Assembly (NCBI GenBank): GCA_025331445.1
Contig: JAIWNE010000015.1
Coordinates: 186,001 to 250,000 of the forward strand
Direction of reading: 5' to 3'
Source: Blakeslea trispora
Taxonomy: Eukaryota > Mucoromycota > Mucoromycetes > Mucorales > Choanephoraceae
DNA length: 64,000 nucleotides
Under the pieces are notes generated by a model, which was not told where the DNA came from, searched no databases, and saw only the letters and a list, made by a program, of their open reading frames with translations. This document shows positions 47,888 to 59,459 of the stretch, piece after piece; position 1 is the stretch's first letter; the number at the start of each line of letters is the position of its first letter. Made by a program: the position numbers and the translations under genes.

Positions 47888-48810
47888 CTATTGACTATGA
47901 ATGGATACCATGTCTTCATCTTTTGTTTCAAGTCGTTTGTGTGGATGGTTCTTCTTGAAATAGATGGCGTATTTACCAATACTTCTTGCCCAGTAAATCT
48001 AAATGTGGTTTTAATTTTACAAACTCCAACCCGAATTCTTGTCCTACCTGAATTAAGTTGCAGAAAAACACAAGGACGCCACTTCCAATAAGCAGACGCC
48101 TCACCAGATCAATACAGGCGGATTTATCTGATCCTCCTGCTACCACTGGTTTTCCAGGCACAATCAACGGTGTATAGTATGGGTGAACTCCGACATTGTT
48201 GGCCATGTTATACTCTATCTGACAGGTGTTGATGTAGTTGCTACGATCCATATTGAAATGAGCCCATACGGATACTGTAATAGTGAATAACAATAGCACA
48301 TAAAACCAATTGATAACATGATATGCTCGCACCCATTTCTTTTGACGCTGTCATTACACAAGTCAATGTCTGTTGTGTGATACAAACAATCTCAACTTAC
48401 AATAAAAACTACCACAATGCCCAAGGCAGACACAGCAGTGTAAGAAATAAAAATAACAGCAAAAGCAGTAAAGAGGCCTCTGAATGCTTCTATTGTCAAT
48501 GGGTTGTCGACACCGTTTTCTGCTGTTGACCATGTTTCCAAGTCTAACATGAGAGTTTGAAATCAGATCTAGTTCTTTTCTTCTTTCTCGAGTCTACCTT
48601 TTTCATAGATAAACATTAATATAGTCAGTACGAGATAAATAGACTACTTGATACAAACGATTAGTAAAAAAAAAAGAAAAAAAAAGATCTCTGCTAAAGA
48701 GGAGGTTTTTTTTTTTTTGAGTAACTCACGAATATGATGAAAGAAATCAAAAGTACACCAATACGACTTGGTACACAACAACATATTTTGTCACTATAGC
48801 TTCTGCCCAT
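47888..48810 (-). CDS. Four-transmembrane protein, tetraspan/MARVEL-like
   Basis: Protein of 226 aa in five exons (48730-48810, 48598-48643, 48401-48543, 48048-48347, 47888-47998; exact multiple of three). It starts MGRSYSDKICCCVPSRIGVL, with a Cys cluster that could be palmitoylated. Hydrophobic helices lie at about 17-38, 66-90, 99-120 and 168-190. A short loop joins TM1 to TM2, and a larger loop (about 120-165) between TM3 and TM4 has two Cys (NTCQIEYN, DKSACIDL). The tail after TM4 is basic then acidic (FKKNHPHKRLETKDEDM). The topology resembles tetraspan membrane proteins, but I see no CCG tetraspanin motif, so family is uncertain. Confidence 0.75.
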
Positions 48811-50555
48811 AGCGAGAACGAGTTATAGGAGGGGGTATAAAGCGAGATGAGTGAGTCAAGGGCGGGGGGAAATTCAAGAAAAGCTTGGATATATATATAA
48901 AAAAAAAAAGAAAAAAAAAAAGTGAAAGAAGAAGAAAAAAAAAAGAAAGTTTAAATGAAATTCAAAAATAGAAATAAATTAGTAACTATGGTTTTTCTTG
49001 GCTAACAAATTAAAGCTTTAAAAAAATGTGGCTCTTGCTTTATATTCTCGGTATTCAAATCTTTTTTTTTTTTTCATCACTTTTGGGTAAAAAGAGGATA
49101 AACTATTGCTGTAGACTGTTCTGAGGCTGAGGACTGTTATTGGTGTCACTGTTTGGACAGTGATAATAGCATGTGGTTATGCTGGCTCATTTGTGTGAGA
49201 ACTTGTTGCTTAAGAAAAGAGCAAGTTATGAAAGTAAGTGCTTCACACCTTTGCATTGATTAAGTCTCGTTTGCTTATGAGATTTAGTTTGGCATTGTCA
49301 CCATTGGGCCTTGAGTAGATTATGCTCCTCTTTCTTCTTTTGTTGTTGTTGAAATTTCAGACAGTGTTTTCTCGTAGTGGGGTATGACAAGGCAAGAATT
49401 ATTTTAATTTAGATCTACAGCCACAGTATCATCAATAGAGATACATCATATCTAATTGAGTTGAGCAAATACTTTTGGCAATGAATGGCCTTGCCAGCAC
49501 AATAGTGATAATTTAACTATGAACAACAAACTATAAACTGTCTTCCTGTTTCTAACTTCTATTGTTCAGGAAGGGGGGGGGTTAGTCAAGAGAAAGTTTA
49601 TTTAATAAAGTGAGTTGAGAGAAAGCAATGATTTATGTGTTTTTTATAGTTACCCTCGGCTAGAATACCCAACTGTGCATTGTTCTTGGAAATGGATTGT
49701 TCATTGAGAGAGAGACAGAAAACTGCATGTTTGAAAAACAAAGATTGAATACCACCAGGAACTCAACTCCACAACCAAGCAAAGATAGAGAATGGCTCTA
49801 TTATCAAACATATTTGCGGCTTCACGTCAGAGTATCGACAAAGTTCACAGAAATAAACATTTTGCCAACAAAGTCGTATTCAAATGCTATGTCAGTGCTT
49901 CTTATGATAAGGCATTGTAAAATGGTATGCTAATGAAGTCTTTGTGTGTGTGTGTTTTTTTTAAGCTTGAGTATAACTTGTGATTCAAACAATGGACTGC
50001 AACTTTAAAGCTACTCTATATAGCTCCCCTCTTCTTCACAATCCAGCTGAGTCTGTAATGGAACATATGAATAGCAAATGCATAAATCTTTTCGAGAAAT
50101 TATTTCACCATTCAAAAGAAAAAAGAACAAGCTGAAACAGCATCACTCTATGTAATTCGCTTAAACAGCCAAAGTATTCATAGAGTGTTGGATAATTCCA
50201 AGAAAAGAAAAAGAGGCTTTTTTACTCAAATGTTGTCCCCCTTCTCTTGGTCTTAATCTCTTCTTGACTGTCCTCTTCACACCCTTTGTTTTACGCTGAG
50301 TAAGCCTAAACAAACTGATGCGAATTTATTGAAGATGCGACAATGCATTTGCAGAATTGCGTGAGTTTTGATTGGATGATAATTGAATAAGCGCCCATTC
50401 GTTAATGGCTTTTCAAAATTTACGTATCATATGAAATAACTTGTTTTCCATTTCCTTTATCCCCTAAGCATACTTCCAACCCTACTTGACTTAAAAAAGC
50501 CAAAAATCTGAGCCTTCCCTTTCTTTTTCTTTTTCTTTCAAATACTATTCAAGTC
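48811..50555. other. Intergenic region, no convincing gene
   Basis: About 1.75 kb between the divergent four-TM and Lon genes. A/T homopolymer runs occupy 48890-48960 and 49060-49080. Open frames are short and unremarkable. A CT-rich leader (50515-50545, TTTCTTTTTC repeats) precedes the Lon ATG. Confidence 0.6.
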
Positions 50556-53515
50556 ATGCCTCCTTTGAACAAAAACCTGATTGTGATTCCTTTGGAGAAT
50601 AAAGTATTGTTGCCTTCTGTTGTACTCAAAATCAATATGAAAGGCAAAGACGCCATTGCATTGGCTCGCAAACATTTGCGTTTTACAGAGCAGCGTAAGC
50701 CTACTATTGTGGCCTGCATTCCTCTTATCGGGGAGAAGACCAGCCAAGAAGACAGCGACAGTGAAGACTCGGACACATTAAAAGAAGAAGGCTTTATCAA
50801 GCCTGAGGATAAGAATCGCTTGTTTGATTTTGGTTGCGCAGCACGCATTATTCGAGTACAACGTTCGGGTCTGGGGGCATTTACCATGTTTGTAGAAGGC
50901 CTATCTCGATTTAAAGTTAGAGAATATCTCATTGATGATGGCAACACACTCTATGCTAAAGTCGACTATTTCCCTAAAGAGCAAGAAGAAGACGTAGAAA
51001 ATGATAATGATGAAATGATTCGGTTCAGAGCTCTTGTAAGAGAGTTCCTGACAAAAATGAAAGATCTTCGTATGCCTGATAATCTGATCCAACAATTGAC
51101 TAAATTGATTGATTCTGTTTCTCCACCTGTTTTGGCTGATCTTTTGGTTTCCGTCATTGAAACATCATTTGATGAAAAGCTAACTATGCTTACCACTGCT
51201 AGTTTAAAGGAACGAGTAGAAAAAGCATCTGAATACATGACGCGTCAACTGCATGTAAGTGATCAACAGAATAAAGTAGATGGGTGAATTAACATATCTG
51301 ATTTCAGGTACTCAAAATCTCGGAACAAGTACATTCAAGTATTGAAGGAAAGCTTAATAAAAAGCAGAGAGAGTTCTATCTTCGTCAACAGGTAAAAGAG
51401 ATATACAAAAGGAAAAACAAAATAGAGACTAAAGGTACACTGTGTCAAACCATTTTTTCTCTCTCTCTTTCTTGTTAGCTGGATGCTATTAAAAAAGAAT
51501 TGGGTGAAATGGATGGATCAAGCGGAAACAAAGAAGAAGACGATGTTGAGCAACTTGCAAAGAAAATCCAAGCTGCCAATTTGCCTGAGGAAGCATCCGT
51601 GATTGCTCAAAGAGAGCTAAAGCGTCTCAAGAAGCTTCAGCCTGCATCAAGCGAATACGCTGTTACTCGTAACTACCTTGAGCTTTTATCTGACTTGCCC
51701 TGGGATAAGCGAACTGAAGACATCATCGATATCAAGCAGGCAAAAAACAAGCTAGAAGAGGATCATTTTGGTCTAGACCATGTCAAGAAGCGAATCATTG
51801 AGTATCTATCAGTTATCAAAATCAAAGGGGATCTCAAAGCCCCCATCATCTGTTTTGTGGGTCCTGTAAGTGAACGTCGAAATGAATCTGGATCAATTTG
51901 ATATTAATCGAATTCTATAGCCTGGTGTGGGTAAGACATCATTGGGTAAATCCATTGCTTCGTCTCTTGGTCGTTCGTTTCACCGCATTTCATTAGGTGG
52001 TGTTCGGGATGAGGCTGAGATGAGGTATATTGTTTTTTTTTCTTTTAGTTTACAAACAGCAAGTATCTAATCATGAGAGAAATAGAGGACATCGTCGTAC
52101 ATACGTCGGTGCTATGCCAGGCTTAATTGTTCAGGGTCTTCGAAAGTGCAAAGTAAACAACCCACTATTTTTACTTGATGAAATTGACAAATTAGTACAA
52201 TCTTCTCATTATGGTGATCCAGCTGCGGCACTTTTAGAAGTACTTGACCCAGAGCAAAACAATAGCTTCTCTGATCACTATTTGAATACACCGTTTGACT
52301 TATCCAATGTACTTTTTATTGCAACTGCTAATAGTATGGAAACTATTCCAGAACCTCTTTTGGACCGTATGGAAGTGATCACGTTAAACGGATATACCTT
52401 TGAAGAGAAACTTCATATTGCTAAATCTCATCTGTTACCAAAGCAAATTGCTGCTCATGGACTCGGAAAAGACCAGGTGGTAATGGATGATGATGTTTTA
52501 CTTAAAGTTGCAGAAAATTATACCCGAGAAAGCGGTGTGCGTAGTTTAGAAAGAACAATTGCATCTATTGTTCGAGCCAAATGTGTGGAGCTAGCCAACC
52601 TGAGAGAGGAAAACAAAGAAAAGGATTATCAGCCCCAAGTATACTATGATGATATAGAAAAGATTCTTGGCGTAAGTGGATACATTATCTGTGAGTGGAA
52701 GTTTGTATGGATTCCTGTTTCTCATTAATATATATGCTTGATTTATAGATTGCATTTTATGAAAAAGAAGTGGTAGAGCGTGAGCCTCTTCCAGGTGTAG
52801 TAACAGGGCTTGCATATTCAGGCAGTGGCAATGGTGGGATTTTGTTTGTAGAATCAACTAAAATGCCTGGCCACGGAGAATTGAAATTAACAGGTACGGT
52901 TTTTTGATACAATGTTCCTGTTCCTCAAATAACCCTTTTTCCTTTCTTCTTTTATAAAGGTTCTTTGGGCGATGTCATTAAAGAATCAGCACAGCTTGCT
53001 CTGACTTGGGTTAAAGCACACGCTTTTTCATTAAAGATAGTGCCTACTGAAGAGACTAGTCTAGTTGAGAAAACCGATGTTCACATACATGTACCTGGTG
53101 GCGCAGTACCAAAAGATGGTCCTAGTGCAGGTAATAATTGCAAAAACACCAAAATTCAACAAACAATAACATTGATATTATTTTAGGTGTAACTCTAGTC
53201 AGCTCTATCGTGTCACTTTTCTCTGGTTACCATGTACCATCCACTACTGCAATGACAGGTGAGATTTCCTTGAGAGGCCAAGTATTGCCAGTAGGAGGTA
53301 TCAAAGAGAAGGTTGTGTCAGCTCATCGTGCAGGTATCCGTAAGGTTATTTTACCTTTCCGTAATCGTAAAGATGTTGAACAAGACGTACCTGAAAAGGT
53401 GAAGCAAGATATCGAATTTGTTTATGCAAAAAACATTTGGGATGTTTTGGAAGCTGCCCTTGTTATGAACGAACGTGAGAAATGGAGCACACGTGTGTAT
53501 GAAAGTCATTTGTAG
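50556..53515 (+). CDS. Peroxisomal Lon protease
   Basis: ATP-dependent serine protease of 834 aa. Eight exons: 50556-51254, 51308-51391, 51479-51865, 51921-52024, 52086-52671, 52749-52893, 52960-53130, 53187-53515 (exact multiple of three). The order is: LON substrate-binding domain ([10 protein letters not shown] onward), coiled-coil, AAA+ module with Walker A GPPGVGKTS (about 389-397, split by an intron) and Walker [10 protein letters not shown], then protease domain with catalytic Ser724 (KDGPSAGVT) and Lys765 (GGIKEKV). There is no mitochondrial presequence, and the C-terminus is Ser-His-Leu, a PTS1-type peroxisomal signal. It would degrade damaged matrix proteins in peroxisomes. An acidic insert (EDSDSEDSD) lies in the N-domain. 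Confidence 0.95.
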
Positions 53516-53799
53516 AATTATGTTTTGCCACCTCCTTCTGCTTCAATTAAAGTTTTGATCTGACAACAAAAGCCCTGCATCCTTTTTTTTTTCTGCTTAT
53601 AACATGAACAATACGGCTAGGCCAGATTGGCTTATCAGTTTGTTTCGTAAACCATAGATAGAGATATATTCAAAAATTATCGTCCCAAAAATCGACTTTT
53701 TTTTCATATCGTGACTACCTCATGAGACATGAGTCTACAGAGTTGAGACTACCATGGTTGAATAGCGTTTTTCTTCTACTTTCATCTTTACTATTCATT

Positions 53800-54460
53800 A
53801 TGCCTCTTAAAAAGTGTTTATACGATCGTGTCTTAGATTCCACTAAATTCTCAGACGAAACTTACATCCTAATAAGTCGAATGTACCAGGTACTCATCGA
53901 TGGGACTCTTGACGAACCCCATACCCAAGCCTTGGACTTACGTACCAGACTAAGATACATTCTTGGCATCACGCCTCATGCGGAATGTTCCGTAAGTAGA
54001 CCTGTAGGTCGTCCTCGCAAGAGTCTTAGTACGGAATATAGTTCTGCCGTAACAAAGATTGTCAAGGATAACAATCAAATAGGCTACCCAAACACCGTCA
54101 AAGCGATAAAAGTGGCGTTGAAAGACACCTATTTCTTTGATGTATCTTATCAAACACTTTTGAGACATTTTCATGAGTTGAATATGAGATACAAAAAGGG
54201 TAAAAGGAGACATATTAGACATGAAGACAAAGCTTGACAAAGATCTAAAGAAGGTTCCTGAAAGGCATCTCCTCAAAGCCTGAAAAGGTTGTATTGTTCA
54301 AGCAAGGGCGTACCATGAGAATTTCCTCAAGTTAAATGATTCTGAGGAGCCTCTGGAAAAAATTCATGATGTTGAAATGACTTCAGCAGGTGAAAAGCGA
54401 AATCCACCACGAAGATCTAATAGCCAAAAGGAACCAAGAAAAAAGCGCCAGCGCCAGCGC
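53800..54460 (+). pseudogene. Broken transposase of TIR element copy 2
   Basis: The frame beginning MPLKKCLYDRV reaches 54237 and ends LNMRYKKGKRRHIRHEDKA, giving the Arg/Lys-rich end of a Tc1/mariner-type DNA-binding region. Compared with copy 1 it has lost about 13 codons before VSRPVGRPRKSL. The continuation in another frame (VKGDILDMKTKLDKDLKKVPERHLLKA then stop, and later EMTSAGEKRNPPRRSNSQ) corresponds to the C-terminal fragment of copy 1. The catalytic core is absent here too, so both copies descend from a common internally deleted parent or lost it independently. Confidence 0.65.
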
Positions 54461-54471
54461 CAACCACCTAC

Positions 54472-54668
54472 ATTCAAAAAGTTTAACCTTGAAATTTATC
54501 TGTGATTGACAACTATTCTGCAGGAAATAGATTTGAATGAACCAGGATCTCATAGTATGCCTGGGAAGAAAAAGAGCTTTCTGATCATGACATCCTGTTT
54601 CATTCAAATCTATTTCCTGCAGAATAGTTGTCAATCACAGATAAATTTCAAGGTTAAACTTTTTGAAT
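54472..54668. repeat. Long inverted repeat (hairpin) at the 3' end of transposon copy 2
   Basis: Arms of about 81 bp, 54472-54553 and 54588-54668, with only a few mismatches and a spacer of roughly 35 bp. The first 72 bp of each arm appear identical. The arms begin with ATTCAAAAAG, the outer motif of the element, so this looks like a duplicated and inverted terminal segment. A (GCGCCA)3 run sits just before the left arm (54445-54461). Confidence 0.85.
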
Positions 54669-54675
54669 ATATTTC

Positions 54676-55147
54676 TATCTCTAGTACAAGGTTCTCACTT
54701 TCAGATCGATACAACACATCTGAGTTGCATAATAAGCAACGCAACCATGCATCCGATTAGATTCGAGAAACAGATGCGTAATGTGGGGTTGATCGTAGAT
54801 GGGCCGGATGCATCAAGTGTACCAACTGTACTGATTATCTGAGTATGCTTCTTTAATTGTGATTATAAGAAGAATTTCTGTGCCACTGGAAACAAAAGCT
54901 AGATTTCTTGATCATTGCAATGAGTGTAAGCTTATTTAAGAGACAAAGAAATAAAAGTGTTTGACTTTTCTCGATATGAAAACACAATTTAACGTTTAAT
55001 CGAAGGCTGCATGTTGTGCATTAGCGAGAAGCGATTTCCAAATCTTAAAATTTAAATCGAATCTATAATTGACTCCTATAAAGAAAACCCATCAGCAAGG
55101 TTTCACGACTTTCTTTCTTTTTGTTTAAAAAAAAACGGTCTAAAGCT
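54676..55147. other. Intergenic region after transposon copy 2
   Basis: About 470 bp. A 32-codon frame at 54746-54844 (MHPIRFEKQMRNVGLIVDGP...) and an overlapping frame with CIKCTNC look peptide-like but are short and may be transposon debris. An A-run (55128-55135) precedes the next ATG. Confidence 0.45.
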
Positions 55148-58100
55148 ATGGCTTCAACGCTTACCGACTCTCAGAAAACTCTCGAAAGCTGCTCTGCTGT
55201 TATTTCCGATGAGCCGCAGCGATATTTCAAGTCTTTGACTTTTTCAAACTTCATCACAACCAAACTTAAAGAATTTAAAGATAATATCTTTATCCGGTCG
55301 CGCTCTGAAGATGGCCAAACAAAACTGATGACATATGGGCAAGTAGACAACTTTACATCGAAATTAGCATGCTGTTTGTATAATGACATTAAAGCCAAGT
55401 ATGGTATCCAACTTGGTAAAGATGTCACTGTTGCTATTTTCAATACACATTGTGTTTCATCTTTTCTCCTTATTGTTGCTTTAATCAAAATCAAGTGCAA
55501 AATGCTCATGATATCTCCAAGAAATTCGCCTGAAGCGGTCAAGAGCCTCATTGAAAAAACCAAATGTTGTCTTTGCTTTGCTGGTCCTTTGTTTGTTGAC
55601 TCAGTATCAAGCGTTCCAGCAGCTCTGTTTCCTTGCTCCAGATACTATGAGCTTCTAAACCAGCCTGATGGAATGAGTGAAAAAGAGATTGCATTTATGG
55701 AGAAATTCAATTCTCATCAGCAAGAAGAACTGAATGACATTGTTGCTATAATCCATAGGTATTCATTATCTACGTAGATGTTTCGTAAGCTATGCCTCTG
55801 AAATCCAATGAATTTTATAGCTCAGGTACAACCGCTTTTCCAAAGGCCATCCAATTGAGTAATCGCTATATGCTATTTCTCGCACAGGCATTCACACCTA
55901 ATTTCTCAGCCAGAGGATATCACCGCTTGTGCCTCAAAGAAACCAGCCAAGTAATATGTCTTTTTCCTATGTAAAGCAACAATCGATAGAAAGTCATTCT
56001 TTTTTTTTCTTCTTGGTTCAGCAAAGCGCTCATACTTTATTTAGATTTCATGTAGGTGGAATAGGCTCAGCATTTCGAGCCATCGCGTACGGAGGATCAA
56101 ACATTTATTTGCACCAATACCCACCATCCATAAATGAGCTTATGGACTGTATAAGGGAAGGACAAGAGATGATGTGCCAGATTCCACTACCTTTGATTGA
56201 AAAGCTCATAGCTCATGTCACTCAAACAAACGAAGTTGGACTCTTGAGAGACAAGATTAATTTCATGGAGTAAGTATAGCAAGAGTTTATAAATACAAGC
56301 TAACAAAACAATATTTTCAGAACGGGAGGGAATCCCATTCCTTTGCATATTGTCGATTGGTTTAAAGACCGCGAACTTAAACTAGGAGTTGCCTATGCTT
56401 CATCAGGTAAATATCGCCAAGATATACAACAATAGTGACAAGCTGGTTAACAAATTTATACTAGAATCTTTGCCTATGATGACAAACAATTATCTTTTAG
56501 ATTCGATTGAGCATGATATACTTTTTCTGATGCCTTCACTAAAGCCTTACGTATTTATGGAACCATTTGATTCAGAACGTTTCCAATTAATTATAAAGGC
56601 CTCTAGTCCTTATACCGCTACTGGGATAGCTAATAGAGACAATGGAGACTATGCTACAAAAGACCTATTTTACAAATCCAAATACATTGATGGATTTTAT
56701 TATAGCGGAAGAGCTGATGATATTCTATTGATGTAAGTTCTTAAACCTACATGAATAGCAACTCAATTGCTGACGCGTTATGTTTAGGAGCAATGGCGAG
56801 AAAACCAATCCTGTTCCCATGGAGCTGGCTATCAAGGAATGCCCATTTGTCTTGAACTGCTTGGTGATTGGTCAAAGCAAGCCATGTACAGCTCTTCTAT
56901 TTGAAATCGATTCAGATCGCGCAACTGGACATAGTCTAGAAGAGATAATGAACTCAGGTAAATGAAGCTATAGAGCGATGTGCTTTTACAAACAGCATGA
57001 AAGGAAAATATAAGGCTAACATTTTAATTTCTTTTTTAGTCAACAAGTATGTTGACATTGCAAACCAAAATGCTCCAAACTTCAGCACAATTTTACCTCA
57101 AATGATTGCTCAACTCCCAAGCAATCAATGCTTTCCTACAACAGATAAAGGTTCTATTTCAAGAACCAAAACTCTGGTGGCCTTTAGCGATATAATTGAA
57201 GAACTGTATGACAATTTGCTACATAAAGAAGTTGTCGCTAAGAATGTAGATTTCATGATAGAAGACGAGGTGAAGCAAAAGTTGCATAATATGGTTACTC
57301 AGTTATTAGGCACTTCGTCTGTAAGACATGAAGATTCTCTATTCAATCAAGGACTTAATTCATTGACCGCAATTCAACTAAGAAACAAGATTATGGAGGA
57401 GATCAAGCCTGTGCCACAAGAGTTCGTTTATAGCAATGATACCATATGCAATATGACTATTGCTTTGATCGAAAAAGAAGTGCCTCAAAAAGATAGTCTG
57501 GCAGATACCGAGGCAATTCTAAAGGACTTTGTCAAAAGAGCTAGTATAGATATCAACTATGAGAAGAAACACACGGTCTTGCTGACAGGTGCTACTGGTT
57601 CGCTCGGTACTTACTTATTGCGTGATTTGATTCTGGATCTTGAGCATATTAAGAAAGTGTACGTACTGGTACGCCAAAGCGATTATAAGACACCACGCGA
57701 GCGTGTGCTAGACTCTCTACAGCGCCGGAAGATTGACCTTGATATTATATCTGATCCCAATCGAGTAGAGATACTTTGTATTGATAGCAAAGACAAAACA
57801 TATCTGGGTTTGGAATCCAAAGGATGCTATGATCAGCTACGTTCTGAAGTAACACTGATACAAGCATGCGGTTGGATGCTTGACTTCTACAAGACTGTGA
57901 AGCATTATGAGAAGGATTGCCTAGATGACTTTTATCGCTTAATTCAGTTTGCTCATCAAGAACAACAGAATCCAATCCCTTTGCACTTTATATCCAGTAT
58001 CAGTGCAAGTACATTATACGGCCCCGTTGTGCCTGAGGTTCCTATGCCTTCAGATTCACCTCAAGTGGCTTTACCTTTCGGTTATGGTCAATCTAAATTT

Positions 58101-58791
58101 ATTGCAGAGAAACTATTAGATTATCTCCGAGAAGAAAAGAGTAATTTTGAGAATTTCTAATCTAATGATCAGTACATTTGACAGGTTTGCTTTCTTATTT
58201 GTCTAGATATGCCTTGCTATATTCACCGTGTGGGACAAGTATGTGGTGATAGTGTTCATGGTACATGGAATACATCTGAACTTGTTTCATCAATTCTCAT
58301 GGGCGGTGTTTTGGATCTGAAGCAAGTAAGTACTTTAGAGAAAAGCAGAAACTTATCTGTAGCTAACTTCAGGTGGGTATATAAAGATGCCAGATTTGGA
58401 AGGCCAGATTAATTGGATACCCGTAGACTATGCAGCAAAGACTATACATCAGCTCATGATCAGATCCAATGAGATGGATTGCAAACAGACGCAACACATC
58501 TTTCATATTTTGCACCCTCATGCAACAAGCTGGAAACTATTGATCCAAAACATTCGAGAATCAGGCCTTCAATTCGACATTGTCCCGCTTGAAACATGGA
58601 CCAAAAGTGTGGAAAGAAAAGGTGAAAGCAATCCAGCTTTTAAATTTATCGATCTGCTCAAGATGCAGAAAGGAGCATTCTCGGGCTCAAACACAACTTA
58701 CGAAATTACACAGACTTCGAAAATAGCGCCTGTTCTATTAGATACGCCTGAATTAAATGCTAATCAAGTCATAAAATGGTTTCAAAACTGA
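55148..58791 (+). CDS. Adenylation-carrier-thioester reductase (NRPS-like carboxylate reductase)
   Basis: Multidomain enzyme of 1045 aa. Nine exons: 55148-55758, 55821-55950, 56022-56269, 56321-56406, 56465-56732, 56788-56957, 57040-58140, 58207-58325, 58387-58791 (exact multiple of three). AMP-binding domain: SSGTTAFPKA (about 204-213), GRADDILLMSNGEKTNP, and the C-terminal Lys motif KGSISRTK. Carrier domain: phosphopantetheine Ser611 in QGLNSLTAIQL. Reductase domain: NAD(P) motif LLTGATGSLGTYLL (from about 685) and YGQSK (Tyr853, Lys857), then INWIPVDYAA. It would activate a carboxylic acid, load it as a thioester and release an aldehyde or alcohol. Order resembles Lys2 and fungal NRPS-like reductases; the substrate is unknown. 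The acceptor of exon 5 is the least certain. Confidence 0.9.
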
Positions 58792-58919
58792 GACAATGAA
58801 GGCAAGAAAGACTCCAGAATAGAACATTATATTTGATTAGGAATTATTTAATAAAAATTATACAAATAAAAATGGGTAAGAGGTTTGATACTGTAAAGAT
58901 ATAAAAGTAGAGGAGGGAT

Positions 58920-59459
58920 TTATCGAAGAGCTGTACCATTGTTTGCGGGAGGCATAAATCCATCCTCTCTCATGTGAGCTTCAAGTTCCCTCATTTTTCC
59001 AGGACCATTTACGGGCTTGTTATGATGGTGATCTAAAGGATCGGTGGGGTGTGCATGAGTGGCAGTGTGAGTGCTTGGACCAGCATGGTTGTGGGTAGCA
59101 ACATTGACTGTTTCTTGACCGTGTGCAGGCGAAATGTTTTCAGCATGCTTGTGAGGATGAGTATGGGTATGAGTATGAGTATGAGTATGAGTATGAGTAT
59201 GAGGAGAAGTAAAATCGTCAATATCGTTTGTGGCAATAGGAAGGCCTTCAGCAGCAAGTGTAGTAGCACCAACATGGGGTCCGCCTGTAGCATGATGGTC
59301 ACCAGCAATAGGGTGCTTACCTGCGACATGATGTTCACCTGTAGTATGATGTCCGTCAGCAACAGGGTGTTCACCTGTAGTGGGATGTTCACCTGTGGCA
59401 TGGTGTTCAGAATGGTCGTGTTTGTGGAAAACTTCTTTAATTTTTTGAGTAAGTGTCAT
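58920..59459 (-). CDS. Histidine-rich low-complexity protein
   Basis: Intronless 179-aa protein beginning MTLTQKIKEVFHKHDHSEHH. Residues 15-70 are degenerate repeats of TGEHP/VAGKHP/ATGEHH type; a (Thr-His)8 run lies at about 85-101 (PHTHTHTHTHT...), then more His pairs, and a His-free conserved-looking end (MRELEAHMREDGFMPPANNGT). No signal peptide or TM helix. The His content suggests binding of Zn, Ni or Cu ions, or a role as a stress hydrophilin; this is inference. The start is the Met after the poly-Tyr/Phe leader artefact. A poly-A-rich sequence borders its end, and it is convergent with the reductase gene, about 130 bp apart. Confidence 0.7.
   Translation of the reverse strand: MTLTQKIKEVFHKHDHSEHHATGEHPTTGEHPVADGHHTTGEHHVAGKHPIAGDHHATGGPHVGATTLAAEGLPIATNDIDDFTSPHTHTHTHTHTHTHTHPHKHAENISPAHGQETVNVATHNHAGPSTHTATHAHPTDPLDHHHNKPVNGPGKMRELEAHMREDGFMPPANNGTALR
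59161..59202. repeat. Hexanucleotide (GTATGA)n repeat encoding Thr-His
   Basis: About seven tandem GTATGA units (one GTATGG variant) inside the His-rich gene, read on the minus strand as alternating Thr-His. The unit count keeps frame at any length. Confidence 0.9.

Larger units (their letters stand above)
53661..54675 (+). mobile_element. TIR transposon copy 2, rearranged 3' end
   Basis: 1015-bp relative of the element at 36730-37870. The left end is nearly identical to copy 1 (GAGATATATTC with preceding TA at 53659-53660). At the right end the outer TAGAAATATATTCAAAAA (reverse strand, ending 54677) matches the left end with one change, but further inside it is unrelated to copy 1 and belongs to a long inverted repeat. 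TA also follows at 54676-54677. It inserted about 145 bp downstream of the Lon stop codon. Confidence 0.8.

Noticed and set aside
56407..56500. Alternative acceptor at 56500 for exon 5 of the adenylation enzyme
   Set aside because: Also in frame, but the acceptor at 56464 gives a typical 58-nt intron and leaves more of the adenylation domain; kept as second choice.
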